This document shows positions 22,119 through 31,063 of a DNA stretch of 64,000 bases, piece after piece. The notes under the pieces were generated by a model. The model did not search any database, was not told the origin of the DNA, and saw nothing but the letters and a program-made list of their open reading frames with translations. The position numbers and the translations under genes were made by a program. Numbering within the stretch: position 1 is the first letter of the stretch; every line of letters begins with the position of its first letter. Source of the stretch: an uncultured Pelagibacteraceae bacterium (GTDB lineage Bacteria > Pseudomonadota > Alphaproteobacteria > Pelagibacterales > Pelagibacteraceae); contig CACFCI010000001.1 of NCBI GenBank assembly GCA_902564785.1, positions 1 through 64,000 of the forward strand, written 5' to 3'.

Positions 22119-22132
22119 TGTTAATATTAACA
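22119..22132. promoter_or_regulatory. Perfect 14-bp palindrome upstream of nuoA
   Basis: TGTTAATATTAACA is a perfect palindrome between nuoA and the tRNA-Asp gene, about 55 nt before the nuoA start. It could be an operator for the complex I operon, part of an AT-rich tRNA transcript end, or chance in AT-rich sequence. I see no clear sigma-70 promoter fixed to it. Confidence 0.25.
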
Positions 22133-22150
22133 TTAAAAAATGCGAAAAAG

Positions 22151-22227
22151 TGGCGGGAGTGAAGGGACTCGAACCCTCGACCTATCGCGTGACAGGCGAT
22201 CGCTCTAACCAACTGAGCTACACCCCC
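22151..22227 (-). tRNA. tRNA-Asp (anticodon GTC)
   Basis: The reverse complement folds as a 77-nt tRNA. The acceptor GGGGGTG pairs with CACTCCC, the anticodon stem is ATCGC/GCGAT with loop CTGTCAC (anticodon GTC), and the T-arm contains GGTTCGAGTCC. The CCA end is encoded in the DNA (22151-22153). It is 12 nt downstream of tRNA-Val, so the two are probably co-transcribed. Confidence 0.97.
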
Positions 22228-22239
22228 ACTTTTTTGTTT

Positions 22240-22315
22240 TGGTGGGCAGTAAAGGACTCGAACCTTTGACCCCCTCGGTGTAAACGAGATGCTCTACCAA
22301 CTGAGCTAACCGCCC
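22240..22315 (-). tRNA. tRNA-Val (anticodon TAC)
   Basis: The reverse complement folds as a 76-nt tRNA. The acceptor GGGCGGT pairs with ACTGCCC (one G-T pair), the anticodon stem is TCTCG/CGAGG with loop TTTACAC (anticodon TAC), and the T-arm contains GGTTCGAGTCC. CCA is encoded. It precedes tRNA-Asp on the same strand. Confidence 0.97.
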
Positions 22316-22328
22316 AAAACAAGGCTAC

Positions 22329-22357
22329 TTATTACATCAACACTTAAATAATGTAAA
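22329..22357 (-). promoter_or_regulatory. Probable sigma-70 promoter for tRNA-Val/tRNA-Asp
   Basis: On the minus strand TTTACA and TAATAA are separated by 17 nt, with the -10 element ending about 13 nt before the tRNA-Val 5' end. This is the right place for the tRNA pair. The elements are only partial matches to consensus in AT-rich DNA. Confidence 0.4.
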
Positions 22358-22364
22358 TTAATTA

Positions 22365-24743
22365 TTATTGAATACTAGCTTGAGATTTATCGTCTTTTTT
22401 AGATATATCGACCTCAACCCATTCAGTTGGTTTGAGTTCTTTTGTGAGAGCTATTTTTATAACCTGATCGGCATACTCAACTGGGGTAATCTTTATGTCA
22501 TCAATAATTTTCTTAGGCATATCTACCAAATCTTTTTCATTTTCTTTTGGAATTAAGACTTCTTTTATACCAGCCCTATGTGCTGCTAGTAACTTTTCTT
22601 TTAATCCACCGATTGGTAATACTTGACCAGTTAAAGTTACCTCACCTGTCATAGCAACATCTCTTCTTACAGGGATATTTGTAATTGATGAAACAATTGA
22701 TGTTACCATACCAATACCTGCTGATGGACCATCTTTTGGTGTTGCCCCTTCTGGGACATGAATGTGGAAATCTTTTTTCTCAAAAATTGGGGGAATGATA
22801 CCATACTCTAAACACTTTGATCGAACAAAAGATTTTGCAGCTTTAACCGACTCCTGCATAACATCACCCAATTTACCTGTAATTTGCATTCTTCCTTTTC
22901 CAGGCATTGTTACAGTTTCAATTTTTAAAATTTCCCCACCATATTCTGTCCAAGCAAGACCTGTTACTATACCTACTCTATTCTCAGACTCTAATTCTCC
23001 AAACTTAAATTTCGGAACACCTAAAAAATCTGATAAATTTTTCTTATTTATCCCAACTTCTTTTTCTTCGCCAGCAACAATTTTTTTAACAACTTTTCTA
23101 GCAAGTTTAGAAATTTCTCTTTCAAGATTTCTTACTCCTGATTCTTTTGTGTAGCCTCTAATTACCTCTTTAATAATTTCATCATCTAGTTTCATTTCTT
23201 TTTCTTTAACACCATTATCCTTTATTTGTTTGGGTAGTAAATATTTGTTAGCAATATTTATTTTTTCATCTTCTGTATATCCAGCTAATCTTATCACCTC
23301 CATTCTGTCTAGCAAAGGTGGTAAAATATTTAGTGTATTAGCTGTCGTTACAAACATCACATCAGATAAATCATAATCAACCTCCAAATAATGATCATTG
23401 AATGTTGTATTTTGCTCTGGATCAAGTGCCTCTAATAAAGCCGAGGACGGGTCACCTCTGTAGTCATTTCCAATTTTATCTATCTCATCCAACAAAATTA
23501 ATGGATTTCTTGTTCCAGCTTTTTTCATCATCTGGATAATTTTTCCTGGTAAAGAACCAATATAAGTTCTTCTGTGACCTCTAATTTCTGCTTCATCTCT
23601 CATTCCCCCAACAGACATTCTAACAAACTCTCTGTTAGTAGCTTTTGCTATTGATTTACCTAATGAAGTTTTTCCAACACCAGGAGGACCTACTAAACAT
23701 AAAATTGGACCTTTAATTTTTTCCATTCTTTTTTGAACAGCTAAAAATTCAATTATTCTTTCTTTAACTTTTTCTAATCCAAAGTGATCTTTATCAAGAA
23801 TATCTAAAGCTTTCTTTAAATCTATGTCAACCTCACTTTTTTTATGCCAAGGAAGGTCGGTCATCCAATCTAAATAATTTCTTACAACAGTTGCCTCTGC
23901 AGACATGGGACTCATATTTTTAAGTTTTTTTAATTCTTGTAAACATTTCTTCTCTACTTCTTTCGGCATCTTGGCTTTTGTAATTGCTTTATTTAGACTA
24001 GCTGTCTCATCTTTACCATCTTCAATTTCACCAAGTTCCTTTTGAATAGCTTTTAGTTGCTCATTAAGGTAATATTCCCTTTGAGTTTTTTCCATCTGTG
24101 TTTTAACTCTTCCCCTAATTCTTTTCTCAACACCAATAATACTTGTCTCGTTTTCCATTATTTTAATAATGGCGCTTAATCTTTTTTTAACATCAACAGT
24201 TTCAAAAATTTGTTGTTTTTCAGAAATAGTTGCAGTTATATGAGATGCAATATTATCAGCAATGTGCGATGGGTCTTTCAATTGCTTAATATTGTTTATT
24301 GTTTCGTTAGAAATTTTTTTGTTAATTGATGTCAATTTTTCTAATCTTCTTAAAGCTGTTGCAGCTAATGGAAACAAATCTTCATCTTTAGGCAAAATAT
24401 CGTTGTAATTTGTATAATCACATGTAATAAATTTTTCATTATCCTTAAAGTCTAAGATTTTAACTCTTTTAATACCTTCTACTAAAACTTTAACTGTGCC
24501 ATCTGGCAATTTTAATAATTGCAAAATACTTCCCTCACAACCATACATAAAAACATCTGTTTTTTTAGGATCATCTATCTCAGAATTTTTTTGAGTTACT
24601 AGAATAATTTTTTTATCTTTTTTCATTACTTCATTTAGCGCTGAAATAGATTTATCTCTTCCTACGAACAAAGGAATTACCATGCTCGGAAAGACTACAA
24701 TGTCTCTCAGTGGAAGTAATGGTAGTGAAATTTTGACATCCAT
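22365..24743 (-). CDS. lon: ATP-dependent protease La
   Basis: Homo-oligomeric cytosolic protease degrading misfolded and regulatory proteins. The 792-aa protein has the N-terminal LON substrate domain, an AAA+ module with Walker A GPPGVGKTS (near 352) and Walker B ILLDEIDKIG, and a C-terminal serine protease domain. The catalytic Ser is in PKDGPSAGIGM and the catalytic Lys in GGLKEKLLAAHRAG. Length is standard. It follows clpX in the conserved tig-clpP-clpX-lon order, with a 60-nt gap that could hold its own promoter. Confidence 0.97.
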   Translation of the reverse strand: MDVKISLPLLPLRDIVVFPSMVIPLFVGRDKSISALNEVMKKDKKIILVTQKNSEIDDPKKTDVFMYGCEGSILQLLKLPDGTVKVLVEGIKRVKILDFKDNEKFITCDYTNYNDILPKDEDLFPLAATALRRLEKLTSINKKISNETINNIKQLKDPSHIADNIASHITATISEKQQIFETVDVKKRLSAIIKIMENETSIIGVEKRIRGRVKTQMEKTQREYYLNEQLKAIQKELGEIEDGKDETASLNKAITKAKMPKEVEKKCLQELKKLKNMSPMSAEATVVRNYLDWMTDLPWHKKSEVDIDLKKALDILDKDHFGLEKVKERIIEFLAVQKRMEKIKGPILCLVGPPGVGKTSLGKSIAKATNREFVRMSVGGMRDEAEIRGHRRTYIGSLPGKIIQMMKKAGTRNPLILLDEIDKIGNDYRGDPSSALLEALDPEQNTTFNDHYLEVDYDLSDVMFVTTANTLNILPPLLDRMEVIRLAGYTEDEKINIANKYLLPKQIKDNGVKEKEMKLDDEIIKEVIRGYTKESGVRNLEREISKLARKVVKKIVAGEEKEVGINKKNLSDFLGVPKFKFGELESENRVGIVTGLAWTEYGGEILKIETVTMPGKGRMQITGKLGDVMQESVKAAKSFVRSKCLEYGIIPPIFEKKDFHIHVPEGATPKDGPSAGIGMVTSIVSSITNIPVRRDVAMTGEVTLTGQVLPIGGLKEKLLAAHRAGIKEVLIPKENEKDLVDMPKKIIDDIKITPVEYADQVIKIALTKELKPTEWVEVDISKKDDKSQASIQ

Positions 24744-24803
24744 ATGAACAATATGGATATTATATTTTATAATGCAATAGGTATTTATTACTTATTATGG
24801 ATA

Positions 24804-26072
24804 TTAAGCCGCTGTAGTCTTATTTGACTTAGATTTATTGTCACCTTTAGCATGAACCAAAATTGGTTGTGACTGCCCTTTGGCAGCGCCGGCATCAACA
24901 ATAACTTCCTCAATATTGTCTTGACTCGGAAGATCATACATAGTTTTCAATAAAATATTTTCTAAAATTGATCTCAAACCTCTTGCTCCAGTTTTTTTGT
25001 TAATAGCTTTTTGAGCTATTTCTTTTAAAGCATTTTCTTTAAAACTTAATTTGGCACCATCTAATTTAAATAATTCTTGATATTGTTTTGTTAAAGAATT
25101 TTTTGGCTCTTGTAATATTTTTATCAATGATTTTTCATCTAAATCTTCAAGGGTTGCTATCATTGGAAGTCTTCCTATAAATTCTGGAATTAATCCGAAT
25201 TTTAATAAATCTTCAGGTTCTAATCCTTTCATCCACTCGCCAGTTTTCTTATCTTGTGTATTTTTAACATCTGCACCAAAACCAATTGAAGTTCCTTTAT
25301 CTCTTTGAGAAATTATTTTATCAAGGCCAGCAAATGCACCCCCGCAAATGAACAAAATATTTGTTGTATCCACTTGTAAAAATTCTTGTTGAGGGTGTTT
25401 TCTACCACCTTGAGGTGGAACACTCGCGACTGTTCCTTCCATTATTTTAAGAAGAGCTTGCTGTACACCTTCTCCAGATACATCTCTTGTTATTGATGGG
25501 TTTTCAGATTTTCTGCTTATTTTGTCAACCTCATCGATATAAACTATTCCTCTTTGAGCTTTCTCAACATTATAGTCTGAAGCCTGCAATAATTTTAAAA
25601 TAATATTTTCAACATCTTCACCGACATATCCTGCCTCGGTTAAAGTAGTTGCGTCAGCCATTGTAAATGGAACATCTAGAATTCTAGCAAGAGTTTGGGC
25701 AAGCAAAGTTTTTCCACATCCCGTAGGACCCACTAAAAGTATATTGGATTTTGATAATTCGACATTTTTACTTGTCTTCCCCTCATAATTTAATCTTTTA
25801 TAATGATTGTGCACCGCAACAGACAAAACTTTCTTAGCGTGAGCTTGACCGATTACATAATCATCTAAAACTGAGCAAATTTCTTTTGGAGATGGAAGGC
25901 CATCTTGATGTTTTACAAAAGTATCTTTGCTTTCCTCTTTAATTATATCCATACATAGCTCAACACACTCATCACAAATGAATACTGTTGGGCCTGCAAT
26001 TAGTTTTCTTACCTCGTGTTGACTTTTACCACAGAAAGAACAGTAAAGAATATTTTTATTATTTGTTGTCAT
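24804..26072 (-). CDS. clpX: ATP-dependent Clp protease ATP-binding subunit ClpX
   Basis: AAA+ unfoldase feeding ClpP. The N-terminal zinc-binding domain has CSFCGKSQ and CDECVELC, Walker A is [15 protein letters not shown] (near 114) and Walker B is [10 protein letters not shown]. The sensor and pore regions follow, with the GARGLR motif near the end. At 422 aa it is typical. It lies 94 nt downstream of clpP. Confidence 0.97.
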   Translation of the reverse strand: MTTNNKNILYCSFCGKSQHEVRKLIAGPTVFICDECVELCMDIIKEESKDTFVKHQDGLPSPKEICSVLDDYVIGQAHAKKVLSVAVHNHYKRLNYEGKTSKNVELSKSNILLVGPTGCGKTLLAQTLARILDVPFTMADATTLTEAGYVGEDVENIILKLLQASDYNVEKAQRGIVYIDEVDKISRKSENPSITRDVSGEGVQQALLKIMEGTVASVPPQGGRKHPQQEFLQVDTTNILFICGGAFAGLDKIISQRDKGTSIGFGADVKNTQDKKTGEWMKGLEPEDLLKFGLIPEFIGRLPMIATLEDLDEKSLIKILQEPKNSLTKQYQELFKLDGAKLSFKENALKEIAQKAINKKTGARGLRSILENILLKTMYDLPSQDNIEEVIVDAGAAKGQSQPILVHAKGDNKSKSNKTTAA

Positions 26073-26107
26073 TTTAATTTTTTATAACGAATCAATTAAA
26101 CTACTTT

Positions 26108-26113
26108 ATTATA
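26108..26113 (-). promoter_or_regulatory. Candidate -10 element upstream of clpX
   Basis: TATAAT (minus strand) is a perfect -10 hexamer in the 94-nt clpP-clpX gap, about 36 nt before the clpX start. No good -35 lies at 16-18 nt: the nearest TTGATT is only 13 nt upstream. A separate clpX promoter is plausible but unproven. Confidence 0.3.
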
Positions 26114-26166
26114 GAAGACTCACACTAATCAAGTTTGGATTATTTTATATCTCAATATATTGTGTA

Positions 26167-26778
26167 TTAAGATCTTTTTTCTACTACTTCATCAATAAGA
26201 CCAAATGATTGTGCGACATCAGGGGTCATAAAATTATCTCTTTCTAGAGCAGATTTTATTTGATCAACACTTTTTCCTGTATGTTTTGAATAAATTTCAT
26301 TTAATCTTTTCTTTAAAGATAACACTTCGTTTGCATGTATTTCGATATCAGTAGCTTGCCCTTGAAAACCAGCTGAAGGTTGATGTACCATAATTCGAGA
26401 ATTTGGTAATGAAAATCTTTTTCCATTAGTACCTGCGGCTAGTAAAAAGGAACCCATAGACGCTGCTTGGCCAATACATAAAGTCGAAATATCAGGTTTC
26501 ACATATTGCATTGTATCATAGATTCCAAGTCCAGCTGTAACTAAGCCTCCAGGACTATTAATGTATAAAAAAATTTCTTTTTTTGGATCTTCTGCCTCTA
26601 AAAATAATAATTGAGCCGTAACTAATGAGGCAACATTATCATTAATCTGACCTGTTAAAAAAATAATTCTTTCTTTAAGTAATCTAGAATAAATATCATA
26701 AGCTCTTTCACCTTTGCTTGATTGTTCAACAACCATTGGCACAAGATTGCTCATTTGTTCTGATAATTTTGTTGTCAT
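26167..26778 (-). CDS. clpP: ATP-dependent Clp protease proteolytic subunit
   Basis: Serine protease chamber for ClpX (203 aa). The catalytic Ser is in [15 protein letters not shown], the catalytic His in [10 protein letters not shown], and the Asp in the [16 protein letters not shown] region. Encoded between tig and clpX, the standard arrangement. Confidence 0.97.
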   Translation of the reverse strand: MTTKLSEQMSNLVPMVVEQSSKGERAYDIYSRLLKERIIFLTGQINDNVASLVTAQLLFLEAEDPKKEIFLYINSPGGLVTAGLGIYDTMQYVKPDISTLCIGQAASMGSFLLAAGTNGKRFSLPNSRIMVHQPSAGFQGQATDIEIHANEVLSLKKRLNEIYSKHTGKSVDQIKSALERDNFMTPDVAQSFGLIDEVVEKRS

Positions 26779-26810
26779 AAGTTGATTCGTTCTACTTATA
26801 CAACTTGAGA

Positions 26811-28235
26811 TTACTTTTTGCTAACTTTTTTTGTTTTTTTTACTGCTGGGTTAGATTTTACCTTTTTAGTTGCTGGTTTTTTTTCTTTAGCAGATGTTGT
26901 AGATGATTTTTTCTTAGTTTCCTTTTTTTCTTCTAAATGGTCATTTTTATGAGCTTCTTTTAAAATTTTTTCTGCTTCTTCTTTTGAGATTTCTTTTTTA
27001 TTTGCTTTACCTTTTTCTTTAATCAAATTTAAGATTTTCTCCTCATATACTGTTCCTCTAAGACTAGCTATTGCAGAGGGATTTTTTTGATAAAAATCCA
27101 TAACCATTTTTTCTTGTCCAGGCATCATTCTTAGTTGTTTTTGTACTTCAGCTTGAACTTCTTGTTCTGTAACTTTAATCTGATTTTTTTCACCAAATTC
27201 GTTTAAGATCAATCCAGTTTTAATTCTAGTTTTTGCCTTTTTCTCAAAATCTTTTTTATTTTTCTTGGCTTCCTCTTCTGACATACCTTGAGAAAGAATT
27301 TTTAACTCTTCCTCAATTAAATTTTCTGGTACTTCATCTACTTTGATTTTCTCTATTTCTTTTAAAATTTGATTTTTAGATAATTGATCTAAAGAATTTT
27401 TGTATTCATCGTTAATTTGTTTTGAAATTAATGTTTTTAAATCTTTTAAATCTTTTGCTCCTAAATTTTTTGCAAAATCGTCATCAATTTTAACTTCTTC
27501 TGATTGCTTAACACTTAAAATTTTACAATTAAATTTAGCTTTTTTATTTACTAATTCCTTTTCAGGAAAATTTTCTGGTAAAGTTGCCTCTACAATTTTT
27601 TCATCATCTTTCTTAACTCCAATCAATTGTTCATCGAAGCCTTTTAAAAATAAATCTTTACCTAAGGTTAATTGAGTATTCTTCCCTTCACTTCCTTTAA
27701 AATCCTTACCATCTACTGTTGCTTTGTAGTCTAAAGAAACTAAATCACCTTTTTTAGCTTTTGTATCAGTACTTACTTCTTTAAAATTTGGTTGGTTTTT
27801 TGCTATTTCTTTAATTCTTTTATCTGTTTCACTCTCATCTATTTTTACAGTATATTCATCAAATTTAATACTCTCTAAAGATTTTATTTCTATTTTTGGT
27901 AATTCCGTTACTGATAAAACATATTCTAGATCTTTGTCTTCACCGTATGTCTTTAAGTCTAGCTTTGGTTGACCAGCTGGTTTAATTTTTTTTTCTTCTA
28001 ATGCTTTAGTAGATGTTTCTTTTAAAACTTTATCTAAAACTTCTCCGAAAACTGCTTTACCAAATTGTCTTTTTAATATTTCTTTTGGAACTTTGCCTGG
28101 TCTAAATCCTTTAAGATTTACACTTCCTTTAATCTCTTCATATTTTTCATCCATATAAGAGTTCATAGTCTCCTTATCAATAAAAATTTTAAGGTTTTTA
28201 TTAAGTCCTTTTTTATTTTCTACTGTAATTTTCAT
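26811..28235 (-). CDS. tig: Trigger factor, with lysine-rich C-terminal tail
   Basis: Ribosome-bound chaperone and peptidyl-prolyl isomerase meeting nascent chains. The ribosome-docking signature is [10 protein letters not shown] (near 43-52). The FKBP-type domain (about 150-240, [17 protein letters not shown]) and the helical arm domain follow. At 474 aa it is longer than the usual 430-450. The last about 40 residues are a Lys/Ser/Thr/Ala tail (KKTKKVSKK at the end). It is the first protein gene after tRNA-Leu and is followed by clpP after 32 nt. Confidence 0.94.
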   Translation of the reverse strand: MKITVENKKGLNKNLKIFIDKETMNSYMDEKYEEIKGSVNLKGFRPGKVPKEILKRQFGKAVFGEVLDKVLKETSTKALEEKKIKPAGQPKLDLKTYGEDKDLEYVLSVTELPKIEIKSLESIKFDEYTVKIDESETDKRIKEIAKNQPNFKEVSTDTKAKKGDLVSLDYKATVDGKDFKGSEGKNTQLTLGKDLFLKGFDEQLIGVKKDDEKIVEATLPENFPEKELVNKKAKFNCKILSVKQSEEVKIDDDFAKNLGAKDLKDLKTLISKQINDEYKNSLDQLSKNQILKEIEKIKVDEVPENLIEEELKILSQGMSEEEAKKNKKDFEKKAKTRIKTGLILNEFGEKNQIKVTEQEVQAEVQKQLRMMPGQEKMVMDFYQKNPSAIASLRGTVYEEKILNLIKEKGKANKKEISKEEAEKILKEAHKNDHLEEKKETKKKSSTTSAKEKKPATKKVKSNPAVKKTKKVSKK

Positions 28236-28245
28236 AATATATTAA

Positions 28246-28330
28246 TGGTAGGGCGAAAAGGACTCGAACCTTCACATGTTGCCATATTGGTTCCTAAGAC
28301 CAACGCGTCTACCAATTCCGCCATCGCCCC
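28246..28330 (-). tRNA. tRNA-Leu (anticodon TAG)
   Basis: The reverse complement gives an 85-nt class II tRNA. The acceptor GGGGCGA pairs with TCGCCCT (terminal G-T), the anticodon stem is TTGGT/ACCAA with loop CTTAGGA (anticodon TAG), there is a long variable arm, and the T-arm contains GGTTCGAGTCC. CCA is encoded. It ends 10 nt before tig, so the tRNA and trigger factor may share a transcript. Confidence 0.96.
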
Positions 28331-28344
28331 ACAAATTACGAGGT

Positions 28345-28373
28345 TTTATATATTATTGAAACTATTTGTCCAA
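28345..28373 (-). promoter_or_regulatory. Probable sigma-70 promoter for tRNA-Leu and tig
   Basis: The minus strand reads TTGGAC, 17 nt, TATAAA, with the -10 ending about 14 nt before the tRNA-Leu 5' end. Spacing and position are ideal. No separate promoter fits in the 10 nt between the tRNA and tig, so this one probably serves both. Confidence 0.55.
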
Positions 28374-28379
28374 TGACAA

Positions 28380-28409
28380 TTGTTAAAAAATTATCTATTT
28401 ATCTAATAT
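28380..28409 (+). promoter_or_regulatory. Candidate promoter for DUF1289 gene
   Basis: TTGTTA, 18 nt, TAATAT on the plus strand, about 22 nt before the DUF1289 ATG, divergent from the tRNA-Leu promoter. The match is moderate and the region is very AT-rich, so other hexamer choices exist. Confidence 0.3.
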
Positions 28410-28431
28410 AATTTATACTAATTTATAAAAA

Positions 28432-28683
28432 ATGATTATTTCACCTTGCATAAGCATTTGTAAAACTGATCCATCAACAGGCTATTGTTATGGTTGTGGA
28501 AGAAGTAATGAGGAAAAACGACTTTGGAAGCTAGAAGAAACAACTGATGATTGGAAAAAAGAGAATATAATTGAAATTGAAAAAAGGCTTACAGGTTGGC
28601 AGCTTGAGAGTTTTAAAGAGTCTTACTCTTTTAAAATCAAAAATGGTATGTCTCTTTTCAAGAAGAACTTGATCAAAAAGTAA
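28432..28683 (+). CDS. DUF1289 family cysteine-rich protein
   Basis: 83-aa cytosolic protein. The N-terminus SPCISICKTDPSTGYCYGCGRS carries the four spaced cysteines that define DUF1289, followed by WKLEETTDDWK. The cysteines may bind a metal or an iron-sulfur cluster, but this is not established. The family is widespread in proteobacteria and of unknown function. It is first in a small plus-strand cluster. Confidence 0.85.
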   Translation: MIISPCISICKTDPSTGYCYGCGRSNEEKRLWKLEETTDDWKKENIIEIEKRLTGWQLESFKESYSFKIKNGMSLFKKNLIKK

Positions 28684-28691
28684 TTTAAAAT

Positions 28692-28865
28692 ATGAGTAAA
28701 GTTAAAATTGTAAGTATTTTTTATGCTATAGGCATAATTATTGGTGCTTTATTCTTTGATGTTTGGGGAGCTGATACCACTCCTTTAAAAACATTTTCTG
28801 TATTTGCATGGACTGTAATATTTATTATTGCTTTATTTTTTGTAGATAAAAATGAGAGAAAGTAA
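28692..28865 (+). CDS. Small two-helix membrane protein (57 aa)
   Basis: Too short for the ORF track. ATG at 28692 gives 57 codons to a TAA at 28863-28865. Two hydrophobic stretches (about 5-22 and 36-51) flank FDVWGADTTPLKT, with a charged C-terminus DKNERK. It starts 8 nt after the DUF1289 stop and its end overlaps the next ORF start by 14 nt, as in a translated operon. I do not recognise the family. Confidence 0.6.
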   Translation: MSKVKIVSIFYAIGIIIGALFFDVWGADTTPLKTFSVFAWTVIFIIALFFVDKNERK

Positions 28866-29274
28866 GTTTTTAATATTTATTTTATCATTTTTTTTCATAT
28901 CTTTTAATTCTCTCTCAGAAATTATTATATTAAAAAAATGCGATCATAAAGAGGACGGCTTTTTGAAAAATGAATATATTTTAAATCTAAATGAATTAAT
29001 TATGACGAGAAATTATATATATAACGAAAAAACATATCAAAAATATAGAGTAACAGATTTAAGTGTAAAAAAGATAAACTCCTATGTGAGAAATATTTAT
29101 ATAGAGGAGGGAAAAATACTTACATTGAAACATGGATATCCACAATTTTATACTCAAATTTTATTTGAAAAAGATAAACCTGAAATATTTGTTAAGGCTG
29201 TTTTAAATGACGTTGAAAGTTTGTCTAAAATCTCTACTTGTGAAATAATTGAGAAATTTGATCGAGAAAGTTAG
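28852..29274 (+). CDS. Hypothetical secreted protein (140 aa)
   Basis: The N-terminus MRESKFLIFILSFFFISFNSLSE looks like a Sec signal peptide, giving a periplasmic protein of about 117 aa with two cysteines (one in ILKKCDHKEDG, one in STCEIIEKF) that could form a disulfide. No known domain is recognised. It is the last gene of the plus-strand cluster and its stop overlaps the stop of a minus-strand microprotein by 4 nt. Confidence 0.7.
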   Translation: MRESKFLIFILSFFFISFNSLSEIIILKKCDHKEDGFLKNEYILNLNELIMTRNYIYNEKTYQKYRVTDLSVKKINSYVRNIYIEEGKILTLKHGYPQFYTQILFEKDKPEIFVKAVLNDVESLSKISTCEIIEKFDRES

Positions 29275-29408
29275 TTTTTATTTTTTTTTTCTACTTTATT
29301 TTTTAATAGAAGTTTTTTCTTAAATTCAAGTCTGCTATTTGTAATGTTTGAACGATGCTTTGAATATGCTTGCTTTTGTGCTTGTCTCATAGCTCTTTTT
29401 GATGACAT
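29271..29408 (-). CDS. Basic microprotein (45 aa), function unknown
   Basis: Not in the ORF track. Reading from ATG at 29408 gives MSSKRAMRQAQKQAYSKHRS and a lysine-rich tail ending KVEKKNKN. It has no membrane segment or cysteine and is strongly basic, as expected of an RNA-, ribosome- or DNA-associated peptide. It starts 11 nt after the histidine-phosphatase stop on the same strand and converges on the 140-aa secreted protein. Reality is supported by spacing and composition only. Confidence 0.45.
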   Translation of the reverse strand: MSSKRAMRQAQKQAYSKHRSNITNSRLEFKKKLLLKNKVEKKNKN

Positions 29409-29419
29409 AATTATTTAAT

Positions 29420-29977
29420 CTAATATTCAATTTCTAAAGTATCAATAACTTTTAAACTAATATCTGATATTACAATCTCTCCAGATGAAGGTGCATAATT
29501 TAAAATTTCAGAAATCACTACATAATGTGTGACAAATACTAAATTTTGATCTTTATCCCAAGTACTAATAAACTTATCAAAATCAACTATTTGATTTTTT
29601 TTATTTTTAGTAAATTTCGGACTAAAAAAAGAGTTTAAAAAGTTTTTAATTTCGTATTTTTTGAAAGCAATAAATGCTGTTTCTTTGCATCGACACCATT
29701 CACTAGAATAAACTTTTCCAATTGAAATTTTATTTTTCTTAAAAAAATTACCGATTTTTTGTGACTGAATTCTACCACTATGACTTAAATTTCTTTGAGT
29801 TGTACAATCATTAATATCAAAATTATCTGGATCACCGCCACCAGGGGCATAGGCATGTCTTATGAAAATTAATTTCCCCCCCTTTTGCAATTCATTAATT
29901 AAATTTTGTTTTGAATCTGCTTTAATTGAAGGATTAATGCATATAAATATTACAATTAAATAATTTAAAATTTTCAT
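29420..29977 (-). CDS. Histidine phosphatase family protein, exported
   Basis: 185 aa with an N-terminal signal-like segment (about 1-20). The phosphatase signature is FIRHAYAPGGGD (near 38, the RH-A catalytic histidine), with SSEWCRCKETA and the second histidine in VFVTHYVVIS. This fits the SixA/phosphoglycerate-mutase-like superfamily acting on an unknown periplasmic phosphoester. It is divergent from the uracil-DNA glycosylase gene with a 2-nt gap between start codons, so promoters must lie within the neighbouring genes. Confidence 0.8.
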   Translation of the reverse strand: MKILNYLIVIFICINPSIKADSKQNLINELQKGGKLIFIRHAYAPGGGDPDNFDINDCTTQRNLSHSGRIQSQKIGNFFKKNKISIGKVYSSEWCRCKETAFIAFKKYEIKNFLNSFFSPKFTKNKKNQIVDFDKFISTWDKDQNLVFVTHYVVISEILNYAPSSGEIVISDISLKVIDTLEIEY

Positions 29978-29979
29978 TT

Positions 29980-30660
29980 ATGAATATTAAAATAGATAAT
30001 TTAAATAAAACAATTCTTAAATGTAAAAAATGTCCGAGACTTGTTAATTTTGTAAAAAAAGTTTCAACAGAAAAAAGAAAACAAAATATAAATGAAACTT
30101 ACTGGGGAAAACCAGTTACGGGTTTTGGTTCAATTGATGCAAAAATTTTAATAATTGGGTTGGCACCAGCAGCGCATGGGGGAACAAGAACAGGGAGAGC
30201 TTTTACAGGCGATAAATCTGGAGATTTTTTATTTAAATGTTTATTTAAAGCTAACATATCAAACCAACCAAATTCAGAAAACTTAAATGATGGTCTTAAA
30301 TTAAAATCAACATATATAACTAATATTTTAAAGTGTGTTCCTCCAGGAGACAAACCTAAAATAGAAGAGCTTAATAATTGTTCTAAATACTTTGATAGCG
30401 AGATTTATAATTTAAAAAAATTAAAAACTATTGTTGCATTAGGAAAGGTGGCATTTGATAATTGTATTAAATTTTATAAAAAAAAATACAATTTAAAAGA
30501 AAAGATAAAATTTATTCACGGGAAATCCTATTTACTACCCAATAATAAAAAATTAATTGCCTGTTATCACCCTAGCCCCAGAAATGTAAATACTAAGCTA
30601 GTGTCTGAAAGAATGATTGTAGATTTATTTAAAAAAGCTAGAAAAATATCTATGAACTAG
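29980..30660 (+). CDS. Type-5 (UdgB-like) uracil-DNA glycosylase
   Basis: Base-excision repair enzyme removing uracil or hypoxanthine from DNA. The N-terminal CKKCPRL cysteines belong to the 4Fe-4S cluster. GLAPAAHGGTRTGRAFTGDKSG is the family-5 active-site motif A (Ala in place of the catalytic Asp/Asn of family 1) and HPSPRNVN is motif B. At 226 aa it is standard. It overlaps the convergent thioesterase gene by 11 nt. Confidence 0.92.
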   Translation: MNIKIDNLNKTILKCKKCPRLVNFVKKVSTEKRKQNINETYWGKPVTGFGSIDAKILIIGLAPAAHGGTRTGRAFTGDKSGDFLFKCLFKANISNQPNSENLNDGLKLKSTYITNILKCVPPGDKPKIEELNNCSKYFDSEIYNLKKLKTIVALGKVAFDNCIKFYKKKYNLKEKIKFIHGKSYLLPNNKKLIACYHPSPRNVNTKLVSERMIVDLFKKARKISMN

Positions 30661-31063
30661 AAGTATAGGGTTTAAAGTCTGATAAGATTTTTTCTGGAAT
30701 TTTAACTGGCTTTAATTTTTCATTTATAAATACTAGATGAATTTTAGCTTCTACGATCAATTCCTTGTCTTTAAATATTAATTGATTCATTAAAAAAGAG
30801 GTTTTTGAAGTAGAGTTTACAAATGATTTAATTTCTAAATCATCTTCTAAATATGCAGATTTTTTATATTCAATATTACATGATTTAACTATTATAAGAG
30901 CACCAAAATCATTTTTTATTTTTGTATTGCTTAATCCAATAGTTGATAACGCTTCAGTTCTAGCTCTTTCTAAATATTTTAAATAGTTAGCATAGTACAC
31001 GACTCCGCCAGCGTCTGTATCCTCATAATACACTTTAACATTATGAATAAAATTTTTATGCAT
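30650..31063 (-). CDS. ybgC: YbgC/FadM-family acyl-CoA thioesterase
   Basis: Hot-dog fold thioesterase hydrolysing acyl-CoA esters. The catalytic motif YYEDTDAGGVVYYANYLKYLERART (residues about 13-37) is the YbgC signature with the active Asp. At 137 aa it is standard. In many proteobacteria ybgC begins the tol-pal operon, but no tol genes are next to it here. Confidence 0.88.
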   Translation of the reverse strand: MHKNFIHNVKVYYEDTDAGGVVYYANYLKYLERARTEALSTIGLSNTKIKNDFGALIIVKSCNIEYKKSAYLEDDLEIKSFVNSTSKTSFLMNQLIFKDKELIVEAKIHLVFINEKLKPVKIPEKILSDFKPYTSSS

